A DNA stretch of 64,000 nucleotides, taken from positions 868,001-932,000 of the forward strand of contig CAMLHZ010000001.1 of the NCBI GenBank assembly GCA_946480085.1, in the 5' to 3' direction. Both the position numbers and the translations under genes were made by a program. The notes under the pieces are model-generated. The model saw only the letters and a list, made by a program, of their open reading frames with translations, was not told where the DNA came from and searched no databases. The stretch comes from an uncultured Flavobacteriales bacterium. GTDB lineage: Bacteria > Bacteroidota > Bacteroidia > Flavobacteriales > Crocinitomicaceae. Each line of letters begins with the position of its first letter. The first letter of the stretch is position 1. Of the stretch, positions 24,975 through 34,052 are shown piece by piece.

Positions 24975-26039
24975 ATGAGCAAATTCAGAACTATTTGGAC
25001 AACACAAGACGGTTATGTTGAAGTAATTGATCAGCGAAAACTTCCGCATGAATGGGTGGTTGAAAAGTTGATCTCTTATAAAGATGCCGAACGTGCAATC
25101 AAGGATATGACAGTTCGTGGTGCACCTTTGATTGGAGCAACTGCGGCTTATGGAATATATTTGGCAGCTCGTGAAGGAGCAAATATGGAAGAAGCTTTTG
25201 CTGCATTACGCGCTTCTCGTCCAACTGCGGTAAACTTGTTTTGGGCGTTAGACCGAATGAAAGCGAAATTGAATGGCGCTTCCGATTTGGTAGAAACGGC
25301 GTGGAATGAAGCTGCTCAAATTGTGGAAGATGATGTAGAAACGTGTCGAATGATTGGTGTTCATGGACTTCCGTTGATCGAAGAGATTTCGAAAAGAAAG
25401 AATGGTGAAACAGTTCATATTTTGACACATTGCAATGCTGGAATGCTAGGTTGTATTGAATGGGGAACCATTTCTTCTCCCATTTATCAGGCTGCTGAAA
25501 AAGGAATTAAAGTACACGTTTGGGTTGATGAAACGCGTCCGCGCTTACAAGGTGCGAATTTGACTTGTTACGAATTGACGCGACACAATATTCCGCATAC
25601 ACTTATTGTAGATAATCAAGGCGGGCATTTGATGCAGCATGGAATGGTAGACATGTGTATTGTTGGAACGGATAGAACAACACGTCAGGGTGATGTAGCC
25701 AATAAGATTGGAACTTACCTGAAAGCGTTGGCCGCACACGATAACAAAATCCCGTTTTATGTGGCGCTTCCATCTACTACCTTGGATTGGACCATCAACG
25801 ACGGTTTGAAAGAAATTCCAATTGAGCAACGCAATCAGGATGAGGTGCGTTACATCGTTGGAAAAAGCAAAGCAACTGGTAAAATGGACGAAGTGTTAAT
25901 TTGTCCTGAAACTACAGGAGCAAGTAACTACGGTTTTGATGTTACTCCAGCCCGTTTGGTTACGGCACTAATTACTGAGCGTGGAGTTTGTGCAGCAAGT
26001 GAAGAAGGTTTGGTAGGCTTGTTTCCAGAGCAGAAGTAG
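24975..26039 (+). CDS. mtnA: S-methyl-5-thioribose-1-phosphate isomerase
   Basis: MtnA converts methylthioribose 1-phosphate into methylthioribulose 1-phosphate, the substrate of MtnB. It belongs to the eIF2B-alpha/beta/delta-like family. Recognisable motifs are TVRGAPLIGATAAYG (46-60), THCNAG with the catalytic Cys153 (151-156), and GTDR with the catalytic Asp233, followed by GDVANKIGTY. At 354 residues the length is typical. No MTA phosphorylase, MTA nucleosidase or MTR kinase is in the window, so the entry step must be encoded elsewhere. Confidence 0.96.
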   Translation: MSKFRTIWTTQDGYVEVIDQRKLPHEWVVEKLISYKDAERAIKDMTVRGAPLIGATAAYGIYLAAREGANMEEAFAALRASRPTAVNLFWALDRMKAKLNGASDLVETAWNEAAQIVEDDVETCRMIGVHGLPLIEEISKRKNGETVHILTHCNAGMLGCIEWGTISSPIYQAAEKGIKVHVWVDETRPRLQGANLTCYELTRHNIPHTLIVDNQGGHLMQHGMVDMCIVGTDRTTRQGDVANKIGTYLKALAAHDNKIPFYVALPSTTLDWTINDGLKEIPIEQRNQDEVRYIVGKSKATGKMDEVLICPETTGASNYGFDVTPARLVTALITERGVCAASEEGLVGLFPEQK

Positions 26040-26082
26040 CATTTAAAATAGAATTGCTATTTTTCGGGAATTCAATTCTTGT

Positions 26083-26571
26083 ATGAAGCACCTGCTGTTG
26101 TTTATTTCGATTGGCATGCTGTCCAGCTCATTTGCGCAGCTCATGACAAATTATGATGACAGTTTATTGGTTGTCAAAACACCCGAGTGGAAATTTCAAT
26201 CAGGATTTATTGGCGATTCAATAGTTGTTTTTCACGCTGTTGAGCGTTTGCAAGAGCCCTCAAAAGAATTCAGTGCCCGACAACGCGATAGCATAACATC
26301 GGCTTGGCTTAAGGTTCATCGCGCAGAATTTTTTGGAAGACGATTTTATTTGAATGGAAATGATGATTTTGTCTTCCAACAACGTATTAGTTGTGGAGTT
26401 GGAGCTACCAGCTATCAGTTTACACCTTTTCAATTCACATCAGGGGCATTCGAAATTTATTGGTCGGAAACGCCTTGGGAAGGAGTGCTAAGCAAACACC
26501 GATGCACTTATGTAATTTTAGAACTTTCTCACAAAGTGATGGTTTGGAAACGCATTCCTTCAGTTGAGTAA
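26083..26571 (+). CDS. Uncharacterised exported protein
   Basis: This 162-residue protein has a signal peptide (MKHLLLFISIGMLSSSFAQ). The mature part contains two cysteines (ISCGVG and KHRCTY) that could form a disulfide, and strands rich in Phe and Tyr; otherwise nothing is recognisable. TATTTTTC at 26058-26065 upstream is one base off the -7 consensus. It ends at a terminator shared with the convergent 948-residue secreted protein. Confidence 0.65.
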   Translation: MKHLLLFISIGMLSSSFAQLMTNYDDSLLVVKTPEWKFQSGFIGDSIVVFHAVERLQEPSKEFSARQRDSITSAWLKVHRAEFFGRRFYLNGNDDFVFQQRISCGVGATSYQFTPFQFTSGAFEIYWSETPWEGVLSKHRCTYVILELSHKVMVWKRIPSVE

Positions 26572-26575
26572 AAAT

Positions 26576-26614
26576 AAAAAACCGTGAATCTAAATGGATC
26601 CACGGTTTTCGTTT
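26576..26614. terminator. Bidirectional terminator between convergent genes
   Basis: AAAACCGTG (26578-26586) pairs with CACGGTTTT (26601-26609). There are A-rich bases on the left and T-rich bases on the right, so it can end transcription from both sides. It lies between the stops at 26571 (plus) and 26628 (minus). Confidence 0.8.
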
Positions 26615-26627
26615 TAAGTTGAATGAA

Positions 26628-29474
26628 TTAGTTTTTCACGATTCGTTTCACATACTTGTTTGTTCCGTCAACAATCGAAACCATGAATACGTTTCCTTTG
26701 AACGCATCCAAAGAAATTTCAGTTTCACCGTTAATTCCGGATTGTTCAAACAACAAGCGTCCTTCAATATCATAAATAGCTATAGAGGCAGTTGGATTTA
26801 CCAAACCGTCAATCTTAAATAAATTGTTCGTTGGGTTCGGATAAACCAACACATTGTCCAATTTACTTTCGATCGTTGCCAGATCTTCTTCAATCGGGTC
26901 GAAATCAATTCCACATCCTCCAGCATTCAGGTTGAAGTTGTTTTTAATGATCTCACACTTTGCGAACAAACTATTTGGAGCTTGATCGAGTGTTGTTACA
27001 ACGTTAGTATCGTTACTGATAACGTATGCGATATCGTAAATAACTGTATCGCCAATAAGTAATTTTTGGAATCCCGTGGAAGCGATGAATCTTCTGTCGC
27101 CCGGAGGATTAGAAATTGAACCCGTACCTGTAGGTTCTGCCTCCGACCATGTAAATCCAGGATCAACACCTTCTGTTCCATAGTTTACCGGATCTGAATC
27201 TCCAGGGAAAACATAATGTGCTTCAATGGTTGTTGTTCCTGCATTTCCAGGGAAACCGGTTCCTCCGAAGAACACCTGATCACCAAATCTCCACAAACCA
27301 TTTAAATAGTTGTTGTATTGATTGTACACGTTCGGATCAGCTTGTGAAGCAGGTGCAAAATTGGAAAAGTAAACGGAGTATTCCAGTCCCTTATATTCGT
27401 TATCAATTTGAGAATCCGAAAAGCCATAACCGTTAACCGAACCATTTTGTGAAACTCCAATTGGATTGTCTAGCCCATCTGGTTCCATTTTAGTTCCTTT
27501 TAAGACCATTATTCCTGAAGCTGGACATTTATCTTTGAACCCAATAATTCCACTATTGTTGCTGTCATATAACTGACCATTATAGTTGTAAACCAATCCC
27601 AAGTTTACATGTGTTCCAATGTAATCGTTATTGTAATAGCCTAAATCCTGATCTGCGTATGTACCCAATCTGAAAATTCCAAAATTCTCTACACGAGAGA
27701 AATAAAGTGATTTATTGAAGATTGTATTTTCGTATGATTCAGAGGTGTCGCAGTCAAACCAATACTTGTATGAATGTGTTTCAATAGAAGCAGAGTGAGA
27801 AGTATTTGGATTGTCATGAGTTATACTGAAGAAACAGTAATCTCCGTAAATGGAAGGATAGTCACCTTGATACGGTTCGTAAATGTTGTTTGCATTGATA
27901 TCTACGAAAGCGGCTAATATCTCAGCCTGACCAAGAGAAACATCTCCATGTGCAGGCCAATTTCTAATTCCATGAGGAGCGACATAGTTTGCGGTTCCAT
28001 TGGCCAAGGAGTCCAAATGGTCTTCAATCATTTCCCGTGTTACAAAAAATCCACGGTTGTATCGGTCTGAAACCAAATCTGTATACATTCCATTCGTAGT
28101 ATAAGGTCCAGGAAGAAACTGCGGTTCAAACATAGAGCTGTTCATTCCCAAAGTATCAAAGGAGCTAACACTGAGGCCTTCGTAGAAATTCGCCATGGTA
28201 TAAACAACAGGAATACTGTCATTATAATATATTCCTGAAGTGTTATTGTTTTTATGTGGAAAGAACTGATTCCCTAATCCAAGATCTACAGTGATGTTGT
28301 TTACTTTGTTCTGGTAATGGAATTCTTGTGTAGGCGATGTAAGCGGAGTCGATTTGAAAAATTCGATACTAACTGGCTGAGGCGTAATTTGATCATTTCC
28401 ATCATAGAATGAGTTCACTTGATTTTCATCACTCAATGAACCAAGTAGTGCAAGTCCTCCATTGAAAGTGAAAACATCAAGGTTTTTTTGCAGTGGTGTT
28501 GCAATCGAATCAACCATGTTGAATGCAAGATCGAACTTTCTGTAATATGTTTTTGTGGCAGGATTATAAGTGATAAACTGGTGTAAATGATTGTCGAGCA
28601 GTCCAAATTCAACGGAATTCAAAGCTGATGGATCTGGAATGGCAGTTGAGTTCACTATATTGAAAGAACTGTTTAATTCAAAGAGGTCAGAATTGTTGTG
28701 GACGAATAAATTCCCATTTGGAAGTACCAACAAATTACATGAGCCAGAAGTATTTGCATTTAAAGCGTGAACAGCGTATGTACTTGCTGCCGTTCTTTCA
28801 AAAAGTTGTTTTGTACCACTTACAAACGTCGAAACTTCCTTTCCATTGAAAAGAATTACTTTTCCGCCATCTTTCCCGTTTTGTGTACCGGAAATATTCC
28901 CAATGGCGGTTAATGCACCATCAACAAGTTCTTCAGTAGTGGAGTTTAAGGTTTGAACGTCGAATGTTGTTCTGTAAAGACCATTAGAAGATTTAACCCC
29001 GTAATTGACAAGTTGGTTTCCGTTTCGAATCGTGCTTACAAAAGCTTGTTTGAAAGTTGCAGGATTCAAATAGTCACCCGTTTCTGCGCCCGTTGCTTTG
29101 TTGTATTTCAGCACATAATAATTCATTGCGGTACTTGAATTCGCCAATGAAAATGTGATGATTCGATCTGTTCCTTCATCGAAAACTCCTGTAATTAGAG
29201 GAGTTACTCCGGTTAATCCTGTTGTTCCATAATTGAATTGAGTTACGGTAAGAACATCACCATTTTTATCAATGGAGGAAGTGGTTACTAATAGTTCATT
29301 ACTAGCATTCATTTCCGCTCGAACCAAATCGATTTCCTGATTGGTTTGTTCCAATGCAAAGCTCTGGTAAACCCGTAAAGTATTATAGTAATGATTGTAA
29401 GATCTTTTGAATTGAGCATTAGCACTGAAGGATACAGTGGTCGCAATGCATGCAATGATAAGGTGGAGTTTCAT
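26628..29474 (-). CDS. Large T9SS-sorted secreted protein
   Basis: This 948-residue protein has a signal peptide (1-21, ending SANAQ). The long central region is beta-rich, with repeated strand patterns such as YYVLKYNKATGAETG and VILFNGKEVSTFVSG that suggest a propeller-like or repeat-strand fold in the first 350 residues. The middle contains Gly/Asn/Tyr-rich stretches with acidic loops (FVDINANNIYEPYQGDYPS) that resemble calcium-binding loops. Residues 874-948 are a type A T9SS sorting domain (NVLVYPNPTNN... ending KYVKRIVKN). It is monocistronic, with its own promoter and terminator. Enzymatic function, if any, is not visible. Confidence 0.88.
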   Translation of the reverse strand: MKLHLIIACIATTVSFSANAQFKRSYNHYYNTLRVYQSFALEQTNQEIDLVRAEMNASNELLVTTSSIDKNGDVLTVTQFNYGTTGLTGVTPLITGVFDEGTDRIITFSLANSSTAMNYYVLKYNKATGAETGDYLNPATFKQAFVSTIRNGNQLVNYGVKSSNGLYRTTFDVQTLNSTTEELVDGALTAIGNISGTQNGKDGGKVILFNGKEVSTFVSGTKQLFERTAASTYAVHALNANTSGSCNLLVLPNGNLFVHNNSDLFELNSSFNIVNSTAIPDPSALNSVEFGLLDNHLHQFITYNPATKTYYRKFDLAFNMVDSIATPLQKNLDVFTFNGGLALLGSLSDENQVNSFYDGNDQITPQPVSIEFFKSTPLTSPTQEFHYQNKVNNITVDLGLGNQFFPHKNNNTSGIYYNDSIPVVYTMANFYEGLSVSSFDTLGMNSSMFEPQFLPGPYTTNGMYTDLVSDRYNRGFFVTREMIEDHLDSLANGTANYVAPHGIRNWPAHGDVSLGQAEILAAFVDINANNIYEPYQGDYPSIYGDYCFFSITHDNPNTSHSASIETHSYKYWFDCDTSESYENTIFNKSLYFSRVENFGIFRLGTYADQDLGYYNNDYIGTHVNLGLVYNYNGQLYDSNNSGIIGFKDKCPASGIMVLKGTKMEPDGLDNPIGVSQNGSVNGYGFSDSQIDNEYKGLEYSVYFSNFAPASQADPNVYNQYNNYLNGLWRFGDQVFFGGTGFPGNAGTTTIEAHYVFPGDSDPVNYGTEGVDPGFTWSEAEPTGTGSISNPPGDRRFIASTGFQKLLIGDTVIYDIAYVISNDTNVVTTLDQAPNSLFAKCEIIKNNFNLNAGGCGIDFDPIEEDLATIESKLDNVLVYPNPTNNLFKIDGLVNPTASIAIYDIEGRLLFEQSGINGETEISLDAFKGNVFMVSIVDGTNKYVKRIVKN

Positions 29475-29492
29475 AAGTGATTTATTTTGCTG

Positions 29493-29523
29493 TAAAAGTA
29501 ATAGAGACGTTTGTATAAATCAA
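29493..29523 (-). promoter_or_regulatory. Probable promoter for the 948-residue secreted protein
   Basis: Read on the minus strand: TTG at 29523-29521, a 20-base spacer, then TACTTTTA at 29500-29493 (one base off TAnnTTTG). The -7 box ends 18 bases before the start codon. Confidence 0.5.
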
Positions 29524-29592
29524 CGAATTAAATTGAAAATTGGTTGGTCCATAAGGATGTTTTTCACTAACTTATTTAAGAAACAATGAGTT

Positions 29593-30873
29593 ATGAATGA
29601 AAAATACCTTCATTTCATCTGGAAATCGAAGCGATTACTGACCACTGAATTGAGCACTACCACTGGAGAAAACATAATCATCAGGAGCTTTGGTGAATAC
29701 AACTTTGATTCTGGTCCTGATTTCTTTAACGGTTCAGTTCAGCTTGGAGATTTGGCACTGCATGGCAACATAGAAATGCATGTAAATTCTTCTGATTGGA
29801 TGAAACACGGACATCAACATGATTCCGCATACAACAACGTAATTCTTCATGTGGTTTATAATCACGACATGGAGATCTTGGTAAATGGACAGCCGCTTCC
29901 AACCTTGGAATTGAAATACCTGATCGATTGGAAGCATTTTAACGAATCTCCTCACAAACTCGAATTCCAGAATAACATTCCATGCGATAAACATCTGTAT
30001 GTAGTTTCTGAGAATGCAATCGATGGACAGTTGAAAAGAAATACACACGACAGATTGCAACGGAAATCAACGGAACTTGATGAACTGTTTGTAAGTTTGA
30101 ATCTCAGCATTCACGAGCTCTTATTTTATAGTCTTCTTAGGGCATTCGGCGGGAAATTAAATGCGCTTCCATTCATTGAATTGGCTAATCGAATTCCAGT
30201 GTATCATTTTCTCAGATCTACTTTATCCATAAGAGAATCTATTTTGCTTGGCGCTTCGGGATTTCTGGAAGATTCGTTCGACCATGAATATGAACGCTTG
30301 CTGAAAAGCGATTGGGCATTTCAGAAACACCGTTTAACACTCAGCAATCTTGAATCTTCGTCACTGAAATTCAAGGGAGCCAGACCAGGTAGTTTTCCTG
30401 CGCTTCGTTTGGTTCAGTTCGCGAATTTTTCAGATCGCTTTGACTGGTCTTATCATTTTTGGACCGAAGAGCCCGCTGAAATTCTAAACTTGTTCCTCAA
30501 ATCATTAACCGTTAAAACACACGACTATTGGTCGGAACATTATCATTTAGGCAAGAAAAAACGTAAACCAGATTCGGGTTCGTTATCGAAAGAAATGGCA
30601 GAAAACATTGTCATAAATGCAGTTGTTCCCTTTTTGTTTTGGTACGGACAAAAGCATGGAAACATTTCACTTCTCAACAAAGCCGTTGAATTGCTGGAGC
30701 TGATTCCACAGGAGAAAAACAAGATTGTTGAACGCTGGCAGAAATTGATCATCTACCCGAACAATGCCCGTTTTGGACAAGCTATTCTGGAACTCAATAA
30801 TCAATGGTGCACACCCAAAAAATGCCTGAATTGTCTGATTGGAAAAGAGGTCTTGAATCTAACGCAACAATAG
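29593..30873 (+). CDS. DUF2851-family protein
   Basis: This 426-residue protein matches the DUF2851 pattern I know from Bacteroidetes: HFIWKSKRL at the start, FDSGPDFFNGSVQLGD (the conserved DxGPDF core, about 39-54), GNIEMHVNSSDWMKHGHQHD and NVILHVVYNHD. The C-terminus has a WCTPKKCLNCLIG cluster with three cysteines, possibly a metal site. There is no signal peptide, so it is cytoplasmic. The family has no assigned function. It is divergent from the large secreted protein and precedes a lipoprotein/PspC/RmlD-like run. Confidence 0.85.
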   Translation: MNEKYLHFIWKSKRLLTTELSTTTGENIIIRSFGEYNFDSGPDFFNGSVQLGDLALHGNIEMHVNSSDWMKHGHQHDSAYNNVILHVVYNHDMEILVNGQPLPTLELKYLIDWKHFNESPHKLEFQNNIPCDKHLYVVSENAIDGQLKRNTHDRLQRKSTELDELFVSLNLSIHELLFYSLLRAFGGKLNALPFIELANRIPVYHFLRSTLSIRESILLGASGFLEDSFDHEYERLLKSDWAFQKHRLTLSNLESSSLKFKGARPGSFPALRLVQFANFSDRFDWSYHFWTEEPAEILNLFLKSLTVKTHDYWSEHYHLGKKKRKPDSGSLSKEMAENIVINAVVPFLFWYGQKHGNISLLNKAVELLELIPQEKNKIVERWQKLIIYPNNARFGQAILELNNQWCTPKKCLNCLIGKEVLNLTQQ

Positions 30874-30915
30874 CTGAAAGAATATGTGTACCTTCGTATC
30901 ACTAACTCGATTTCT

Positions 30916-31407
30916 ATGAAAAAATTACTTTTTGCTTTACCATTTTTAATGCTTTTAACGGCTTGTCCAATTGGTTTGGATTATGCTCCCGGCAAAGTAG
31001 GAACCGAGGCTGTTGACACACGTTTGGAAGGAACTTGGGTTCTGGATCCTAGCACTCCAGATCATGAAGTGACGAAAGTGACATTTAAGAAACAGAATAA
31101 ATTTGCTTACATGGTTACGGTTGAAGAGCGTGGCGAAATGTATGCGATGGAGACAGATGAATACTTCATGTATCAAACTGTTATTGATGGTTTGAACGTG
31201 ATGTACCTGAAACCTTCTAATGAAGATAAATACTATTTGTACCAGTTTGAACTTGATGGAAAACAGTTGATCGTTGGTGATATTTCTTTGTTGGATGGAG
31301 GAACTGATGCCTTGACTTCTACAGAATCTTTGAGACAACAAATTGCAACATCTAAGTCGATGGAGGAATTTAAAAGTATTGGAAAATACGTTTTTAATAA
31401 AAAATAG
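30916..31407 (+). CDS. Uncharacterised small lipoprotein
   Basis: I start at ATG 30916, the first residue of a lipoprotein signal (MKKLLFALPFLMLLTAC, lipidated Cys17), rather than a GTG ten codons earlier. The mature part (about 146 residues) has the pattern GTWVLDPSTPDHEVTKVTF followed by KYYLYQFELDGKQLIVGDIS, which resembles small lipocalin-like or DUF-type envelope lipoproteins. TACCTTCG at 30889-30896 may be a -7 box. The PspC gene follows five bases after its stop. Confidence 0.75.
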   Translation: MKKLLFALPFLMLLTACPIGLDYAPGKVGTEAVDTRLEGTWVLDPSTPDHEVTKVTFKKQNKFAYMVTVEERGEMYAMETDEYFMYQTVIDGLNVMYLKPSNEDKYYLYQFELDGKQLIVGDISLLDGGTDALTSTESLRQQIATSKSMEEFKSIGKYVFNKK

Positions 31408-31412
31408 GAACC

Positions 31413-31649
31413 GTGAAAAGAACCTTGCAAAAAATAGCTTTCTTCTTTGAAATGCGCTCTTTCGGAGTGTGTGATTGGTGGGCCTCTAAATTGGGAATTC
31501 AATCCAGTAAAGTGCGTTTGGGGTTTATTTATGCAACATGCATTGGTTTAGGCTCACCCCTTATTCCATATCTGATTATGGCATGGATTCTTGAACACAA
31601 ACACTATTTCAAAATTAAGTCGAAGAAAAGATCAATCTGGGAATTGTAA
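31413..31649 (+). CDS. PspC-domain small membrane protein, GTG start
   Basis: This 78-residue protein starts with GTG five bases after the lipoprotein stop. It shows the PspC pattern: FGVCDWWASKLGIQSSKVRLGFIY followed by one strongly hydrophobic helix (TCIGLGSPLIPYLIMAWIL) and a basic tail. PspC proteins act in envelope stress sensing and membrane protection. This is the short, single-domain Bacteroidetes form. The next gene starts one base after its stop, so translational coupling is likely. Confidence 0.8.
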   Translation: MKRTLQKIAFFFEMRSFGVCDWWASKLGIQSSKVRLGFIYATCIGLGSPLIPYLIMAWILEHKHYFKIKSKKRSIWEL

Positions 31650-31650
31650 A

Positions 31651-32547
31651 ATGAAGGTTTTAATTACTGGCTCTAATGGTCTTCTTGGGCAAAAACTGGT
31701 AAAACGATGCTTAAAGCACAACATCAGTTTTGTTGCTACTTCCAAAGGCGAAAACAGGAATCCGAATTGTACTCACGAAAACTATGTTTCTGTCGACATA
31801 CAAAATGCGAATGAAATAATTGAGTTGATTGCTAACGTTCATCCCGATGCAATCATTCATACTGCGGCCATCACCAATGTTGATTATTGCGAAGATCACT
31901 CGGAAGAATGTCACAATGTGAATGTAGAAAGTGTTAGAACCTTGTTTGAACTTTCACGCAAACAGAACATTCATTTTCAACTGCTTTCTACCGATTTTGT
32001 CTTCAATGGTGAAAAAGGAAATTATTCTGAAATTGATGAGGTAGATCCGCTTAGTATTTATGCAAAATCGAAAGTTGACGCTGAACACATTCTCTTGAGC
32101 AGTGATTATGACAATTGGTCTATTGCAAGAACCATCATTGTTTACGGAACCGGAGAAAATTTGTCACGCTCAAATATGATTCTTTGGGCTTTAACGGCGT
32201 TGCCTCAAAATCAACCCATGAATTTGGTGAATGATCAGTTTAGAGCACCAACTTGGGCAGATGATCTGGCTTTTGGTTGTATGGAGATTGTTCTAAGAAA
32301 GGAAAAAGGCATTTTTCACTTGTCCGGACCAGAAACACTTTCGGTGAGTGAAATTGTGCGCAGAATTGCAAAACACATCGGAGCTGATGAAAGTTTGATC
32401 AACGAGATTTCTTCATCAACACTAAATCAGGCAGCGAAACGTCCACCAAAAACCGGTTTCAATTTAACTAAAGCTCATTCCAAATTAGGATACAAACCAA
32501 AAACGATCGAAGAGACTATTGATTTGCTGTTGAGTGAATTAGGTTAG
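31651..32547 (+). CDS. SDR-family NAD(P)-dependent reductase, RmlD-like
   Basis: I start at ATG 31651 because MKVLITGSNGLLGQ places the Rossmann motif (G7xxG10xxG13) right at the N-terminus; the frame is open further upstream but lies inside the PspC gene. The protein has 298 residues. The catalytic pair is Tyr137 and Lys141 (YAKSK), with a serine/threonine in LLSTDFVFNG (113-120). The TDFVF and YGTGEN segments and the overall length match dTDP-4-dehydrorhamnose reductases. No rml genes are next to it, so the sugar substrate is open and a non-rhamnose role is possible. Confidence 0.85.
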   Translation: MKVLITGSNGLLGQKLVKRCLKHNISFVATSKGENRNPNCTHENYVSVDIQNANEIIELIANVHPDAIIHTAAITNVDYCEDHSEECHNVNVESVRTLFELSRKQNIHFQLLSTDFVFNGEKGNYSEIDEVDPLSIYAKSKVDAEHILLSSDYDNWSIARTIIVYGTGENLSRSNMILWALTALPQNQPMNLVNDQFRAPTWADDLAFGCMEIVLRKEKGIFHLSGPETLSVSEIVRRIAKHIGADESLINEISSSTLNQAAKRPPKTGFNLTKAHSKLGYKPKTIEETIDLLLSELG

Positions 32548-32614
32548 TTTGTTATTCCCGTATTTTTTCGTTTTTCAGAATTTTTTGCTAGTTTGGGCGA
32601 CCAATTATTCGCTC

Positions 32615-33475
32615 ATGTCTAACACACTGAAATTCTCAAAGTCTAACCTACGCGGTTCACTCATACTTCTTGGCATTATTGCGATTGTTTTCGTACTTCC
32701 CGACCTTATTCGTTACTATTCAAATGAAGAGATTATTTCCTTTCAGTCATTGACTTCTGAAGAAAAGGAAGCGATCAAAAAGCTTAAACATAAAGAGCGT
32801 AGAAATTACTCATTTCGTGGTGAGACTTCCCGATACGTTGTTCCACCTGAGAAATTTAATCCGGATGACTATTCGGTGGAACAATGGATGTTTTTAGGAT
32901 TGTCGCGGAAGCAAGCTAATGTTTTGGTGAAATGGCACATTAACTCCAATGAAGATTTGAAAAATGTTTTCGTGGTGAATGATGAGTTGTATAACCTGAT
33001 CAAAGATTCTACATTCTATACACCAAAATTTAAGCAGGAATCGAAATACAAGCAAGAGGAAACTCCTCGTCTCCAAAAAAGAGTTGATTTGAATTCAGCA
33101 TCTATGGAGGAATTAATGGAAATAAAAGGAGTTGGAGAATACTTCGCCAAACAGATCATGTGGAAACGAGAAAAGTTTGGTGGTTTTGTCAGTTTTGATC
33201 AACTGAAAGACATCAAGCATGTAGATGATGAAAAATTAGAGACATGGAAAACACAAGCGTTCTTGAATGAAAAACATCTTAAGAAGATCAATATAAACAC
33301 CGCTACAGCAGAAGAGTTTAAAGCTCATCCTTATATTTCTTGGAATTTGGCAAATTCTCTCGTAAAATTGCGCTCCCAAGTTGGGCATTATTCCAAAGTG
33401 GAAGATGTGAGAAAATCTGTATTGATGACAGATGATCTTTATGAGAAATTGAAGTACTATTTAGTTGTAGAATGA
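32615..33475 (+). CDS. Helix-hairpin-helix DNA-binding protein with N-terminal membrane anchor (ComEA-like)
   Basis: I start at ATG 32615; the ORF extends upstream but that part has no signal. The protein has 286 residues with a transmembrane helix at about 15-33 (LILLGIIAIVFVLPDLI). Three HhH units follow: about 88-135 (degenerate), RVDLNSASMEELMEIKGVGEYFAKQI (about 162-187, the best match) and ININTATAEEFKAHPYISWNLANSL (about 225-250). This is the layout of ComEA-type DNA-binding proteins, which take up DNA in competence. In Bacteroidetes such proteins often stand alone, so a role in DNA uptake is inference. It overlaps apt by ATGA. Confidence 0.85.
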   Translation: MSNTLKFSKSNLRGSLILLGIIAIVFVLPDLIRYYSNEEIISFQSLTSEEKEAIKKLKHKERRNYSFRGETSRYVVPPEKFNPDDYSVEQWMFLGLSRKQANVLVKWHINSNEDLKNVFVVNDELYNLIKDSTFYTPKFKQESKYKQEETPRLQKRVDLNSASMEELMEIKGVGEYFAKQIMWKREKFGGFVSFDQLKDIKHVDDEKLETWKTQAFLNEKHLKKININTATAEEFKAHPYISWNLANSLVKLRSQVGHYSKVEDVRKSVLMTDDLYEKLKYYLVVE

Positions 33476-34002
33476 TAGAAGAAAAGCTGAAAGCAGCCAT
33501 TAGAGATGTTCCGGATTTCCCGAAAGAAGGGATTGTTTTTAAAGATATTACGCCAATTATGATGGATGCGAAACTTTCAGAAGAAGTTTTAGATCATTTG
33601 GTTAACGAGTATAAGGATAAGGGATTGACCAAGATTGCGGGAATCGAAAGTAGAGGATTCCTTTTTGGTTATCCGCTTGCAATGCGTTTGGGATTGCCAT
33701 TTGTACTTGTACGTAAGGCAGGTAAATTGCCTTATCACAAGATCAGTCATTCATACGATTTGGAATACGGGTCAGCGACAATTGAGATCCATACAGATGC
33801 TATATCGGCTGGTGACAAAGTTTTGGTTCATGATGATTTATTGGCCACTGGCGGATCGGCAGGAGCGGCGGCAGAACTGATTCAAAAGTGTGGAGGAGAA
33901 GTAGCTGGGTTTTCATTCCTTGTAGGATTGGAATTTTTGGACGGTGAGTCTAAATTGGCGCAATACTCTGAGAATATTATTACATTAGCGCGCTATTTTT
34001 AA
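33472..34002 (+). CDS. apt: Adenine phosphoribosyltransferase
   Basis: Apt makes AMP from adenine and PRPP in purine salvage. The PRPP-binding signature VLVHDDLLATGGSAGAA is at residues 117-133 with Asp121/Asp122. RKAGKLP (81-87) and the FKDITPIM motif near residue 23 are characteristic of Apt. The length is 176 residues. It starts inside the stop of the HhH protein gene. Adenine is released by MTA-consuming enzymes, so the gene has an indirect link to methionine salvage. Confidence 0.97.
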   Translation: MIEEKLKAAIRDVPDFPKEGIVFKDITPIMMDAKLSEEVLDHLVNEYKDKGLTKIAGIESRGFLFGYPLAMRLGLPFVLVRKAGKLPYHKISHSYDLEYGSATIEIHTDAISAGDKVLVHDDLLATGGSAGAAAELIQKCGGEVAGFSFLVGLEFLDGESKLAQYSENIITLARYF

Positions 34003-34052
34003 GATAGCAAACTAGATTACAACGAAAAAATAACACCCCAAAACTGCATAAA

